A stretch of 64,000 nt of DNA from Bacteroidetes bacterium ADurb.Bin302 (GCA_002069025.1 MWBK01000120.1:1-64000), one strand, 5' to 3'. Positions 53,611 through 63,923 are shown, counted from the stretch's first letter. Numbers and translations: made by a program. Notes: a model not told the origin generated them from the letters alone.

Positions 53611-55920
53611 TTATTTTTTTCTTCTCTTAGTCTCCTTTGCAGGTGCAGCTTCAATTATCTTCAAACAATCTGCATAAGTCAATTCTTCAGCTTTTTTATC
53701 CTTAGGTAACTTGTAATTTTGTTTGTCTTTGCACAAATAAATTCCGTAACGGCCATTTAATAATTGCATAGATTTATCCTCATCAAACGACTTGAAAACT
53801 TTATTAGTTTCTGCTTCGCGCTTAGCTTTGATTAATTCAATAGCCTGTTCTTCTGTAATACTCATTGGATCGACATCCTTGGTCAGCGAGAAGAATTTGC
53901 TGTCGTGCATAACATAGGGACCGAAACGACCTGTATTAGCCTTTATTTCTTTCCCTTCAAAATTTCCTACTAAACGTGGAAGTTTAAAAAGTTCAAGTAC
54001 ATCCTCTAAACTTACAGTTTCTATAGATTGTCCTTTTTGCAGCGATGCAAAAACAGGTTTATCGGTATCTGAAGCCGTGCCTAACTGAGCAACCGCACCA
54101 AAACGACCTATCTTAACCGATATTTGTCTGCCCGATTTAGGATCTTTACCTAAAATCCTCTCTCCGACTTTATGATCGGTATGCTCTTGCAAAGATGCAT
54201 CAATCAATGGGTGAAATCCTTTATAGAAGATATCTATAGTCTTTTCCCACTGTGTTTTACCCTCTGCAACCTTATCTAAGTCTTTTTCTACTTTTGCAGT
54301 AAAATTGTAATCCACAATATTGCCAAAATTCTTTATCAAATAATCATTTACTACAGTACCTGTATCTGTCGGGAACAATTTGTTTTTCTCGGTTCCGACT
54401 ACTTCACTCAAGATTTCATCTTTTATAAGCCCCTTTGTAAGAATCAATTCGTTGTATTCACGCTTATTTCCTTCTTTGTCAGACTTTATAACATACTCTC
54501 TATTTTGAATTGTACTTATTGTAGGAGCATAAGTTGAAGGACGTCCGATTCCGAGTTCTTCCATTTTTCTAACTAATGATGCTTCGGTATAACGTGGCGG
54601 ACGCTGTGTAAAACGCTGTGTGCAAGCAATTTTCTTATATATTAATTCGTCTTTTATTTTAACCGAAGGCAAAATACGCATATCTCCGTCTTCTTCTTCA
54701 TCGTCCTTCGATTCCATATAAACTTTCAAGAAACCATCAAACTTCAACACTTCGCCTGATGCAATAAATTTGTCTTCGGAATCAGAAATTCCTATAATTA
54801 CAGAGGTTTTTTCAAGTTCAGCATCAGCCATTTGTGATGCTATTGTCCTTTTCCAAATCAACTCATACAAATACTGCTCTTGTTTCGTTCCTTCAATAGT
54901 GTGTGCCGACATATATGTAGGACGAATTGCCTCGTGAGCCTCTTGAGCACCTTTCGAGTTTGTAGTATATTGACGAACCTTACTGTATTTTTCGCCTGCA
55001 AATGCCAAGATTTCTTGTTTACCGGCATTAATTGCCAGCGAAGATAGGTTTACGGAGTCGGTTCTCATGTATGTTATCTTACCATCTTCGTACAGACGCT
55101 GAGCAATTCGCATTGTTTGAGAAACTGAATATCCTAATTTGCGTGATGCCTCTTGTTGTAAGGTTGAAGTTGTAAATGGTGGAGCAGGAGTACGTTTTGA
55201 AGGTTTTGTAGTAATATCTTCAATAGTAAAACTTGCATTTTTACATTTTTCTAAGAATGATTCAGCTGTAGCCTTATTCTTAAATCGATTTCCTAATTCT
55301 GCACGAATTTCCTCACCCAATTGTGTTTTAAATATTGCAGTTACACGATAAGATGCTTCCGGACGAAATTGTTGAATTTCGCGTTCGCGTTCAACAATTA
55401 AACGAACAGCAACAGATTGTACACGTCCTGCAGAAAGAGCCGGTTTAATCTTACGCCATAAAATAGGTGACAGTTCAAAACCTACTATGCGGTCGAGTAC
55501 TCTACGAGCTTGTTGAGCATCAACCAAAGCTAAATCTATATTACGTGGATGCTCAATAGCTTCTAATATCGCATTCTTTGTAATTTCGTGAAAAACAATT
55601 CGTTTGGTTGTTTTTGTATCTAATTTCAACTCTTCGGCCAAGTGCCATGCAATTGCTTCTCCTTCGCGGTCCTCATCGGATGCCAACCATACAGCCTCAC
55701 TTTCTTTTACCTTTTTCTTTAAATCTGCAACCAATTTCTTTTTATCAGCAGGAACCTCATAAATAGGATGATAGTTTTTCTTAAAGTCAATACTGATGTC
55801 TTTCGTTTTTAAATCACGAATATGACCAAAACTCGAAGTAACATGATAATCTTTGCCTAAAAATTTTTCTATGGTCTTAGCTTTGGCAGGAGACTCAACA
55901 ATGACTAAATTTTTACCCAT
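53611..55920 (-). CDS. topA: DNA topoisomerase I TopA
   Basis: A 769-residue type IA topoisomerase that relaxes negative supercoils. The TOPRIM domain opens with NLVIVESPAKAKTIEKFLG and holds WLASDEDREGEAIAWHLAEE. The active-site tyrosine is in GKITYMRTDSVNLSS near residue 295. GRPSTYAPTISTIQNREYV and the C-terminal repeats (GRFGPYVMHDSKFFSL; GRYGIYLCKDKQNYKLP) follow. No four-cysteine zinc fingers are present; the C-terminal repeats are the type usual in Bacteroidetes. The start MGKNLVIVES is chosen over an ATG two codons earlier. Confidence 0.95.
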   Translation of the reverse strand: MGKNLVIVESPAKAKTIEKFLGKDYHVTSSFGHIRDLKTKDISIDFKKNYHPIYEVPADKKKLVADLKKKVKESEAVWLASDEDREGEAIAWHLAEELKLDTKTTKRIVFHEITKNAILEAIEHPRNIDLALVDAQQARRVLDRIVGFELSPILWRKIKPALSAGRVQSVAVRLIVEREREIQQFRPEASYRVTAIFKTQLGEEIRAELGNRFKNKATAESFLEKCKNASFTIEDITTKPSKRTPAPPFTTSTLQQEASRKLGYSVSQTMRIAQRLYEDGKITYMRTDSVNLSSLAINAGKQEILAFAGEKYSKVRQYTTNSKGAQEAHEAIRPTYMSAHTIEGTKQEQYLYELIWKRTIASQMADAELEKTSVIIGISDSEDKFIASGEVLKFDGFLKVYMESKDDEEEDGDMRILPSVKIKDELIYKKIACTQRFTQRPPRYTEASLVRKMEELGIGRPSTYAPTISTIQNREYVIKSDKEGNKREYNELILTKGLIKDEILSEVVGTEKNKLFPTDTGTVVNDYLIKNFGNIVDYNFTAKVEKDLDKVAEGKTQWEKTIDIFYKGFHPLIDASLQEHTDHKVGERILGKDPKSGRQISVKIGRFGAVAQLGTASDTDKPVFASLQKGQSIETVSLEDVLELFKLPRLVGNFEGKEIKANTGRFGPYVMHDSKFFSLTKDVDPMSITEEQAIELIKAKREAETNKVFKSFDEDKSMQLLNGRYGIYLCKDKQNYKLPKDKKAEELTYADCLKIIEAAPAKETKRRKK

Positions 55921-55958
55921 GAGCATAATATTTTGAGAAAGTGGATGGAAATTCGGTG

Positions 55959-55966
55959 CAAAAGTA
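55959..55966 (-). promoter_or_regulatory. -7 element of the topA promoter
   Basis: TACTTTTG on the minus strand, 39 bases before the start codon. TTG elements lie 18 and 22 bases upstream, just outside the best spacing. Confidence 0.5.
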
Positions 55967-56159
55967 ATAAAATTTATTTCGCTGCAAGCAAAATATATAA
56001 TAATAAGGTGTAATACTCAATTATCTGAAATTTAAAATAAGAAGTGTGAAACGCAAAAAGCATAAAAAAATTGTAATTTCGCACTTGCTACTTGAATATA
56101 TACTTCGGCAACATGCACAACTTTTTAAATACTCAACAAAAATGGAACAATAAATTAAT

Positions 56160-56167
56160 TATCTTTG
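56160..56167 (+). promoter_or_regulatory. -7 element before the TPR/outer membrane gene pair
   Basis: TATCTTTGCGG matches TAnnTTTG with the G-rich continuation common in this phylum. The predicted leader is about 83 bases before the ATG at 56256. A second weaker box, TAATTTCG, lies at 56074-56081. The rest of the 335-base gap between topA and this gene shows nothing else. Confidence 0.45.
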
Positions 56168-56255
56168 CGGTCGTTATAATAACACTATTAGGTTTTAAGA
56201 CAATAAATTGCATCAATATTCGTTTAAATATTATGCACTAAAATCATATTTTGTA

Positions 56256-59200
56256 ATGAAATACATCAGCCGTTTCGTTGTTTTGGCTCTTATGTGCGCT
56301 AGTCTTACTCCATGTATTGCACAAAGATCACCATTCGATAACACACAACATCGCCTCTTTTCCGAAGGGCAATCATTTTTCACCGAAAAAAATTACTCTG
56401 CATCTACACGATATTTAGAAGAGTATTTAAAAACTAATCCGGATGCCGAATCAGAAGAACTTAGACAAGCTAAATATTATATTGCGATGTCTTCGTATAT
56501 ACTTCGAAAGGATGATGCACAATCAAAATTAGAAGCATATCAAGCCAGGTATCCATACTCTACTGATAATGAACGTATCCATCTATACCTCGGCATTCTT
56601 GAGTTTGAGTCAGGCAAATACAAACCGGCGATTAAACATTTTGAACAAATAAAGGCTGCAGAATTAGATGAGGAAGAATTTTTGGAATTGCTATTTTATA
56701 AAGGATATGCATACGTAAAACAAGAGAGTTACGAAAAAGCAGCATACGAATTACAAGAATTACTTAAAAAACCGGAAAACAAATTCAGTCAAGCTGCAAG
56801 ATATTATTATGGATTTTCGCAATATCGTTTGGAAAATTATGAAACAGCATACGAATATCTAAAATCTGTTGAAGATCATCCTGATTTCCAAACGACAACA
56901 CCATATATAATATGCCAATGTCTTTATAAAATGGACCGTTGCAGTGAATTGCAAAGCTATGGAAAAGCACTTCTAGACAAGGGAGGAAACAACAAAAATA
57001 TAAATGATATTAAACATCTTCTTGGTGCATGCAGCTTTAAATCACAGAATTACGCTGATGCATTGGAATACTTGTCTTTATACAAAACAGCTACAAAGAA
57101 AATAAGTCGTGAAGATTGGTATATGTTAGGAATATCGGCATATAAAACAGATGATTTTAAAAATGCCATTGCCTATCTATCAAAAGCAACTAGCAAGGAA
57201 GACATATTAACACAAAACAGCTACTTCCATATAGCAATGGCTTACATTAAACTTGGCGACAAAAAGAACGCACGTATGGCATTTGAAGCCGCTGCAAGAT
57301 ACAAATATGATTCCGGTATCCAAGAAGATGCACTCTATAACTACGCTTTAGTTACTTACGAGATGTCTTTCTCTCCATTTAACGAATCCGTAGTTGCTTT
57401 CGAAAGATTTTTGAAATATTTCCCTAACTCTCAATACGTTCCAAAAGTATACGAATATCTACTAAATGTGTACCTCACTACCAAAAACTATGATGCAGCT
57501 TATCAATCAATTCAGAATATTAAAAGTGATAATCCTGCTATCAAGGAAGCTGAGCAAAGAGTACTTTTCGGAATGGGAACGACAGCAGTTGCCAATCGTA
57601 AATACGGAGCTGCAGCCGAAAATTTTGAGACTATAATCAACAATAGATCATACAATTATGAGATTACAGCACGAAGCTATTTTTGGTATGGAGAGTGCAT
57701 GTATAAGATGAAGAAATATGATGAGGCAAAGAAAGCTTACGAAGGATACTTAAATAAAATAGGCAGTAAGAATGGTGATGAGTACTCTTTAGCTCATTAC
57801 AATTTAGGCTATGTATACATTAAACAAAATGATTACAAAGAAGCAAATCTGTGGTTCCGTAAGTTCATCAATTTAGAGAGCGAAGATAAAGTTATGTTGG
57901 TCGATGCATGCAACAGAATTGGTGATTGTTATTTCCAAAACAGGCAATTTGACCAAGCAAAAAATGCATACGAACAAGCTTCCCAATATGGTATCAAGAT
58001 ACAAGGTACAGATTATTCCCTATACCAGAAAGGTTTCGTCTGTGGTTTGCAAAAAGACTACAATCAGAAAATTACCATCATGCAAAGTCTTATCGCAGAG
58101 TATCCGAAATCAGAATGGGCTGATGACGCATTATTCGAGATAGGACGCGCTTATGTTGCTATTGATAACAATGCAGATGCAATTACAACCTTCAATCGTA
58201 TAAATAAAGAGTATCCAAAAACTAATTCTATTGTAAGGAAATCAAAACTCCAAATTGCCATGTTGCAATATAATGGAGGTGAAACAGACAAGGCAGTTAG
58301 CACTTACAAGAGCATTATATCTGAATATCCTAATACAGAAGAAGCAGAAACTTCACTTTCAACATTAGAGAGTATACTAGTAGAAACAAATAGAGTAGAG
58401 GAATACACAGGCCTTACAAAATCATTAGGACGCGGATCTTCAACACAAGCCGATTCACTTATGTACAAGGCAGCTGAAAAAGTCTACTTCAGAGACGAAT
58501 TGGAAGAAGCGATAAACAGTTTTACAAAATATATTAATACATATCCGGAAGGGAAATACAATGCTTTAGCAAAATACTATATGGCTAATTGCTACTATCG
58601 TCAAAACGACAAAAGCACTGCTTTGTCATTGTACATTAGTTTGATTGACAATCCAAAAAATCCGAATTTAGAAGAAACATTAGTAAGAACCGCTGCTATT
58701 AGTTACGATGAAAATAAACATGAAGAGGCATATAAGTATTTCTCACAATTATATGAGCTTGGCAGTAAGGATAATAAAAAAGCTGCAAGTATCGGTATGA
58801 TGCGTTGTGCATACATGATTAATAATTATCAAGAAACTATTGATGCAGCAAACCGCATAGCAGAACAATACGGAACTGATGCAGAATTAATGCTGGAAGT
58901 TGTCTACAAGCGTATGAAATCTTATATAAATACAGATAGACGCTCAGACGCAGCGAAAGACATAACAACCTTAGCAAAAGATACTAGAAACGAATATGGT
59001 GCGGAAGCTAAATATCTAATGGCTGAAACTTATAAGATTAACAGTCAAAATGATGAGGCTGAAAAAGAAATATTCGATTTCATCGACAAAGGAACACCAC
59101 ACACCTATTGGTTGGCTAAATCATTTATACTTCTTTCTGACATCTATATTGAACAAGAAAATTATTTTGAAGCGAAACAGTACTTGCTAAGTTTACAAGA

Positions 59201-59297
59201 TAATTATAAAGAAGCAGATGAAGATATCAAGAAAGCAATTGCCGAACGTTTAGAAATAATTGAAAAACACGAAAATGAAACCGTATCTAACAATTAA
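56256..59297 (+). CDS. Large periplasmic tetratricopeptide repeat protein
   Basis: A 1,013-residue protein with signal MKYISRFVVLALMCASLTPC, with likely cleavage after IAQ. Nearly the whole mature part is TPR and Sel1-like helical repeats, e.g. FFTEKNYSASTRYLEEYLKT, LFYKGYAYVKQESYEKAAYE, LAHYNLGYVYIKQNDYKEAN, ALFEIGRAYVAIDNNADAI. Two or more arrays with inter-repeat spacing of about 34-36 residues can be followed by eye. It probably acts as a scaffold in the periplasm. It is one base from the outer-membrane protein gene, a pair conserved in Bacteroidales. The ATG at 56256 is chosen because the upstream ATG at 56208 would bury the signal peptide. Confidence 0.8.
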   Translation: MKYISRFVVLALMCASLTPCIAQRSPFDNTQHRLFSEGQSFFTEKNYSASTRYLEEYLKTNPDAESEELRQAKYYIAMSSYILRKDDAQSKLEAYQARYPYSTDNERIHLYLGILEFESGKYKPAIKHFEQIKAAELDEEEFLELLFYKGYAYVKQESYEKAAYELQELLKKPENKFSQAARYYYGFSQYRLENYETAYEYLKSVEDHPDFQTTTPYIICQCLYKMDRCSELQSYGKALLDKGGNNKNINDIKHLLGACSFKSQNYADALEYLSLYKTATKKISREDWYMLGISAYKTDDFKNAIAYLSKATSKEDILTQNSYFHIAMAYIKLGDKKNARMAFEAAARYKYDSGIQEDALYNYALVTYEMSFSPFNESVVAFERFLKYFPNSQYVPKVYEYLLNVYLTTKNYDAAYQSIQNIKSDNPAIKEAEQRVLFGMGTTAVANRKYGAAAENFETIINNRSYNYEITARSYFWYGECMYKMKKYDEAKKAYEGYLNKIGSKNGDEYSLAHYNLGYVYIKQNDYKEANLWFRKFINLESEDKVMLVDACNRIGDCYFQNRQFDQAKNAYEQASQYGIKIQGTDYSLYQKGFVCGLQKDYNQKITIMQSLIAEYPKSEWADDALFEIGRAYVAIDNNADAITTFNRINKEYPKTNSIVRKSKLQIAMLQYNGGETDKAVSTYKSIISEYPNTEEAETSLSTLESILVETNRVEEYTGLTKSLGRGSSTQADSLMYKAAEKVYFRDELEEAINSFTKYINTYPEGKYNALAKYYMANCYYRQNDKSTALSLYISLIDNPKNPNLEETLVRTAAISYDENKHEEAYKYFSQLYELGSKDNKKAASIGMMRCAYMINNYQETIDAANRIAEQYGTDAELMLEVVYKRMKSYINTDRRSDAAKDITTLAKDTRNEYGAEAKYLMAETYKINSQNDEAEKEIFDFIDKGTPHTYWLAKSFILLSDIYIEQENYFEAKQYLLSLQDNYKEADEDIKKAIAERLEIIEKHENETVSNN

Positions 59298-59298
59298 T

Positions 59299-60981
59299 AT
59301 GAAAGCCCTTAAATTAATCACTTGTTTATGCCTAATAGCATCAATACCTGCTTATGGGCAAAAAGCAGTAAGCGAAACAGAATCAATAACACGTAATGTT
59401 ACGGTTGAAAAGGCATACGATCCAACTACCATCGAAGTAACTAAAATAAGCCCGGTTCCACCGAAAGAAGAATATACGCCTGAGCAACCATCCGTAACAT
59501 ATTCAACATGGTCAAAAGCAGAAGAAGTAAGTACTACACCCGATAAATTAAAAGCTGAACAGTATGAAAATCCTGAAACTGCCGATACTAAGAATGGGAT
59601 ATTTAAAGCCGGCTTAGGATTTTATTGGCAAGTACTCGGCGAATTTTATTATCCAATTTTACGTGGCGATAAATATTTATTAGATGTAAACCTTAAACAT
59701 TTATCAAATTGGAGCAAAATAAGATTGGAAGATGGAAGTGTTCCACGTGCAATGACACAAAACACATCAGCAAACGTAACATTTGAATCTCAATTTAGAG
59801 ATTCCAGATTGAATTCTGCACTAGACTTTTCATATAATGGGTTTGATTACTACGGCAAATCTACTGTACCCGTAATTAACGATCCTATTAAAGATACAAT
59901 AGGAACTTATACTACAGTTGGAGTTAACTTTAATCTATTTTCTACAAATACGAAAAAAGCATTTCAGTATAACACAACATTAGGTTATAATTATCTAGGA
60001 CGTAATTTTGGACTTAGTAATCATAACATACTTGTTAAAGCTGATTTAGGAGGCGAGGTTGGCAATGGCGAATTAGGAGCCGACATTGATATAGACACAA
60101 ATATAAAAGGCCTTACAGAAGAAAGCACAAATACTTACAAATCGGAAGCCGGATGCTTAATATCTATCATGCCATACTATAAATTGATTGGTAAAACATG
60201 GGATTTAAAGATTGGTGGCAATCTATATATTTTAGCGGCAGATAGTACAAAACGTCCTGTTACAGGTTCTGCAAACATTGAAGGTCGCTTTGGATTGGTT
60301 CCCGGATTATTTCATTTGTACACAGGTATTAAAGGTAGCTTTGTAGAAAATACATATCCAAACATAATTAAAGAAAACCCATATATCAAACCTCTTTTAA
60401 GTTTGGAGCCAACATATACGCCACTAAATATTGCTTTGGGAATGAAAGTAAATATTATGCAAGGGCTTCTTTTTGATTTAGGATTTGACTATAGTCTTAT
60501 ATTAGATCAATATTATTACGTAAATGATACTATAAACGGCAATTACTATAATACTTTTAATGTTACTTACGAAAATACGACCAATAAAGTATCAGTTCAG
60601 GCCGGATTATATTTCGATTATGTAAAGAATCTAAATATAAGTTTAGTCGGAAAGTACAATCATTGGGGTGTAACTGATAATGAATTCGCATGGCAAAAAC
60701 CGGCGTGGGAGATTAAATTGGAAGCAAGCTATATTATAAAAGAAAAATGGCAAATCGGATTGTCTTATAACTTCCTTGGCGAAAGATACGCTCGAGTAGG
60801 AACAGAAGCGATTCGAATGACAGACATACACGATCTTAATGTTTATGTTTCATACAAAGCATTAGATTGGTTGAGTGTATTTGCTAATGGAAAGAATCTA
60901 ATAAATATTCAAGCTGATAAATACTACGGATATAGGAACTTTGGCATAAATGGAATGATTGGTGCCACATTCTCTTTTTAA
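59299..60981 (+). CDS. Outer-membrane beta-barrel protein partnered with the TPR protein
   Basis: A 560-residue protein with signal MKALKLITCLCLIASIPAYG. A proline-rich stretch follows (VEKAYDPTTIEVTKISPVPP), resembling the linker of TonB-dependent outer-membrane proteins. From about residue 115 onward it has alternating hydrophobic/polar strands rich in Tyr, Asn and Gly, ending in NGMIGATFSF. The terminal phenylalanine is the signal for barrel assembly. No plug domain or TonB box is evident, so it is not a full receptor. Its stop overlaps that of convergent aroK by four bases. Confidence 0.72.
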   Translation: MKALKLITCLCLIASIPAYGQKAVSETESITRNVTVEKAYDPTTIEVTKISPVPPKEEYTPEQPSVTYSTWSKAEEVSTTPDKLKAEQYENPETADTKNGIFKAGLGFYWQVLGEFYYPILRGDKYLLDVNLKHLSNWSKIRLEDGSVPRAMTQNTSANVTFESQFRDSRLNSALDFSYNGFDYYGKSTVPVINDPIKDTIGTYTTVGVNFNLFSTNTKKAFQYNTTLGYNYLGRNFGLSNHNILVKADLGGEVGNGELGADIDIDTNIKGLTEESTNTYKSEAGCLISIMPYYKLIGKTWDLKIGGNLYILAADSTKRPVTGSANIEGRFGLVPGLFHLYTGIKGSFVENTYPNIIKENPYIKPLLSLEPTYTPLNIALGMKVNIMQGLLFDLGFDYSLILDQYYYVNDTINGNYYNTFNVTYENTTNKVSVQAGLYFDYVKNLNISLVGKYNHWGVTDNEFAWQKPAWEIKLEASYIIKEKWQIGLSYNFLGERYARVGTEAIRMTDIHDLNVYVSYKALDWLSVFANGKNLINIQADKYYGYRNFGINGMIGATFSF

Positions 60982-61490
60982 TCGATCTTAGTACAAATTT
61001 CAGCCATTCTATCGACAACTTTATTGCCTGAAGCATCAACAGTATATTGGGCTTTTAAGTAGAATGGCAATCTCTTTGTAAGCATTGAACTTACAAAAGA
61101 AAGTATTTCATCATAGTCCTTATCCATAAGAAGTGGCCTATTAGATTTTGCCGGATATAAGCGTTTAGCAAGTTCCGAATCGGAGACTTGCATAAAAATA
61201 GTAATGCCCTTACTATTCATGTAATCTATATTATCATAAAAACAAGGCATTCCGCCTCCTGTTGCTATAACAACATCTTCGATTTTAGATATTTCTTCTA
61301 ATATTTTACGTTCCAATATACGAAACTCCGACTCTCCTTTTTCAGCAAACAATGATGAAACAGTCTTATGATACCTATTCTCAATATAAACATCAGTATC
61401 AATAAAAGACAATCCTAAATTAGAAGCTAATTGCTTGCCAAAAGTAGTCTTTCCGGCCCCCATAAAACCTATCAAAAATATACGTATCAT
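60978..61490 (-). CDS. aroK: Shikimate kinase
   Basis: A 170-residue P-loop kinase that phosphorylates shikimate at O3. Motifs: IFLIGFMGAGKTTFGKQLA (Walker A), SFIDTDVYIENRYHKTV (Asp binding shikimate and Mg2+), ESEFRILERKIL, VVIATGGGMPCFYDN, and RLYPAKSNRPLL (lid). It complements aroA at 14-15 kb. The start overlaps the cls stop (ATGA), and the gene lies at the end of the operon ribD-cls-aroK. Confidence 0.94.
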   Translation of the reverse strand: MIRIFLIGFMGAGKTTFGKQLASNLGLSFIDTDVYIENRYHKTVSSLFAEKGESEFRILERKILEEISKIEDVVIATGGGMPCFYDNIDYMNSKGITIFMQVSDSELAKRLYPAKSNRPLLMDKDYDEILSFVSSMLTKRLPFYLKAQYTVDASGNKVVDRMAEICTKID

Positions 61491-62920
61491 AAGGCAGGAC
61501 TAAATAAACGTGCTATTGATCTAATCACTTTACGGAATTTAGGTGTTTTACTCAACTTCCATAGTGTTAATTTTCGGCAAGATTTTTCATCGACAAGAAA
61601 TATATTCCGCAATTCGACACTCTTCTCTTCATCATAAATAAAAGCACTGACTTCAAAATTCTGTTCGAAACTACGAAAATCCATATTTGCGGAACCTATA
61701 ATAGCAACTTCATCATCAATTACTATAGTCTTCGCATGAATAAAACCTTTCCTATACTGAATAACTTTAACACCGGCACTCAATATTTCTCCCATATATG
61801 ATAGAGATGCTTCGTATGATATTCGAGAATCCGAACGAAATGGTATCATCAAACGAACGTCTATACCCCGCATTGCTGCAGATTCTATGGCTGTTAATAT
61901 ACTTTCGTTCGGCAAAAAATATGGAGTTTGAATATAGATATATTTTTTAGCATCATTAATTGCAAAACAAAAGCCTTGCATTATGCTTTGTCTATCTGTA
62001 TCAGGTCCACTACCCACTACTTGTATTGCAGTTTTACTTTCGCAAGATGAAATGGGGAAAAATCTAGGTGTTTGATGTAATTTCTGTGTAACATACAACC
62101 AATCTGTAAGATATATGTTCTGCAGTCCGGCAACACCATCACCTTCAAATCGAATATGTGTATCTTTCCAAATTCCCCAATCAAGTCCGTCAGTATACCT
62201 ATCAGCTATATTGAATCCTCCAAGATAACCTATTTTGCCATCAATTACTAGAATCTTTCGGTGATTCCGGTAATTTAACTTGTTTGTAAAATATGGAAAC
62301 CTAAGTTTAAAGAATGACTGTAACTTTATTCCGGCATCCTGCATTTCCTTAATTGTAAAATACTTAAGCCTCCAACTACCTATATCATCGTAAATAAGTC
62401 TGACTTCTACACCCTCACGAGCTTTCTTAATTAAAGCATCTTTAAACTTATTACCAGTCTTATCTGTTTCAACTATATAATATTCTGCATGAATATGATT
62501 CTTAGCATTTTCTATATCATTAAGGATATCTGCAAATAGTTTTTTACCATTTGTATATATCTCAACAGTATTATTTGCAAATAACTTTGCTTCAGAAGAA
62601 GTCTCTAATAGTTTTATTAAATGAGCATGTTTTTTTACTATCTTACTATTTGTTGCCAATTCAGTTCTAGCTATTGCAGGATTCATACAAACTTGGATCT
62701 TTGCTTTTGTTTTGCGTGACAATCTGCTTTGTCTGTGATAACTACGACCAAAAACAATATAAAACAATAATCCAATGAAAGGAACCATCGTCAATACCAA
62801 AATCCATGCAGTTGTCCTTACCGGATTTTTATTTTCAAGCAGCACTACTGAAACACTTGAAATTACCAAAATCCAATAGGCAGCAAGCAACACATAATAT
62901 AAAACTTGTAATAAATCCAT
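61487..62920 (-). CDS. cls: Cardiolipin synthase (phospholipase D family)
   Basis: A 477-residue membrane enzyme condensing two phosphatidylglycerols into cardiolipin. There are two N-terminal helices (VLYYVLLAAYWILVISSVSV; TTAWILVLTMVPFIGLLFYI) and two HKD motifs: NHRKILVIDGKIGYLGGFNI near residue 215 and IHAKTIVIDDEVAIIGSANM near residue 395. Both catalytic His-x-Lys-x4-Asp sets are intact. It starts one base inside the ribD remnant and overlaps aroK. Confidence 0.93.
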   Translation of the reverse strand: MDLLQVLYYVLLAAYWILVISSVSVVLLENKNPVRTTAWILVLTMVPFIGLLFYIVFGRSYHRQSRLSRKTKAKIQVCMNPAIARTELATNSKIVKKHAHLIKLLETSSEAKLFANNTVEIYTNGKKLFADILNDIENAKNHIHAEYYIVETDKTGNKFKDALIKKAREGVEVRLIYDDIGSWRLKYFTIKEMQDAGIKLQSFFKLRFPYFTNKLNYRNHRKILVIDGKIGYLGGFNIADRYTDGLDWGIWKDTHIRFEGDGVAGLQNIYLTDWLYVTQKLHQTPRFFPISSCESKTAIQVVGSGPDTDRQSIMQGFCFAINDAKKYIYIQTPYFLPNESILTAIESAAMRGIDVRLMIPFRSDSRISYEASLSYMGEILSAGVKVIQYRKGFIHAKTIVIDDEVAIIGSANMDFRSFEQNFEVSAFIYDEEKSVELRNIFLVDEKSCRKLTLWKLSKTPKFRKVIRSIARLFSPAL

Positions 62921-63916
62921 TATTTTGATTTAAAACTGATTATTCTGTGATTTCCATACATTTTAATATCAGCATCCTCAGGAATTTTTATAATTGGAGC
63001 AGCAATCCCGGAACCACATTTAACAAGAGATTCCTCTATTTGTACCTCATCATAAAAATTAGATCTGATAAAACAATCCAAAGTAAATTTTCCGCCCTCA
63101 ACTATTAATGACTGAATTCCTCTTTCGTATAAATCGGCCAATATTTGAGTAATAATATCTGACTTAAAATCTAGTTTTACTAAACAATCATTATCGCTCT
63201 TAACCGAATTGTATATAATAGTTGAAACCGAGCAAGTTTCTGTCAACTGCTATTCTTAAAGGATTCTTCCCGAACCAACGGCGTGTATGAAGTTTAGGGT
63301 TGTCCTTTAAAGCTGTTTTAGTGCCAACTAAAATTGCCATTTCCTCAGCTCTCATTTGATGAACTAAAGCCTTTGTTATATTTGATGATATAAGTAAAGG
63401 TTTTTCATCGATTCCATCGATATAACCATCAGTGGTTTGAGCCCATTTTAAAATAATATACGGACGATGTTTTGTGTGATAAGTGAAGAATCTTCGGTTT
63501 AATACCCAACCTTCTTGTTCTAGAAGTCCTACAGAAACTTCAATACCCGCATCACGCAACATAGTAACACCTCTGCCGGCTACCTTTGGATTCGGATCTA
63601 AGTTGCAAACCACAACATTTTTTATTCCTTCATTTATTAATCTCAAGGCGCATGGAGGAGTTTTACCATAATGAGAACAAGGTTCAAGATTTACATACAA
63701 AACCGAGTCCTTGAGTAAAGACTTGTTAGCAACAGAATTTAAAGCATTTATTTCAGCATGGGGTTCACCAAATTGCCTATGAAAGCCTTCTCCTATAATT
63801 TTGTCGTTATGTACAATAACACAACCAACCATTGGATTAGGAGCTACCTTTCCAAGTCCAAGTTTGGATAATTGGAAACATCTTCGCATATATTTTTTTT
63901 CATTTTCCAAATACAT
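62920..63916 (-). pseudogene. ribD: RibD (riboflavin deaminase/reductase), frameshifted with internal deletion
   Basis: The first frame (63916-63200) holds the complete deaminase domain (APNPMVGCVIVHNDKIIGEG, FGEPHAEINAL, NLEPCSHYGKTPPCALRL) and the start of the reductase (YIILKWAQTTDGYID, NPLRIAVDRN), then runs to an early stop. The second frame (to 62920) continues the reductase from VSTIIYNSVKSDNDCLVKL through IQSLIVEGGKFTLDCFI to the normal end. About eight to ten residues expected after AVDRN are missing at the junction (near 63225-63245), so the cause looks like an out-of-frame deletion of roughly 25-30 bases. As read, no full-length bifunctional enzyme is made; a free deaminase could still be. 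Confidence 0.8.
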
Positions 63917-63923
63917 TTTTTTG

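Noticed and set aside
56113..56241. 42-residue frame MHNFLNTQQKWNNK with a hydrophobic stretch upstream of the TPR gene
   Set aside because: It contains the best promoter box of the region and has no supporting context; probably chance.
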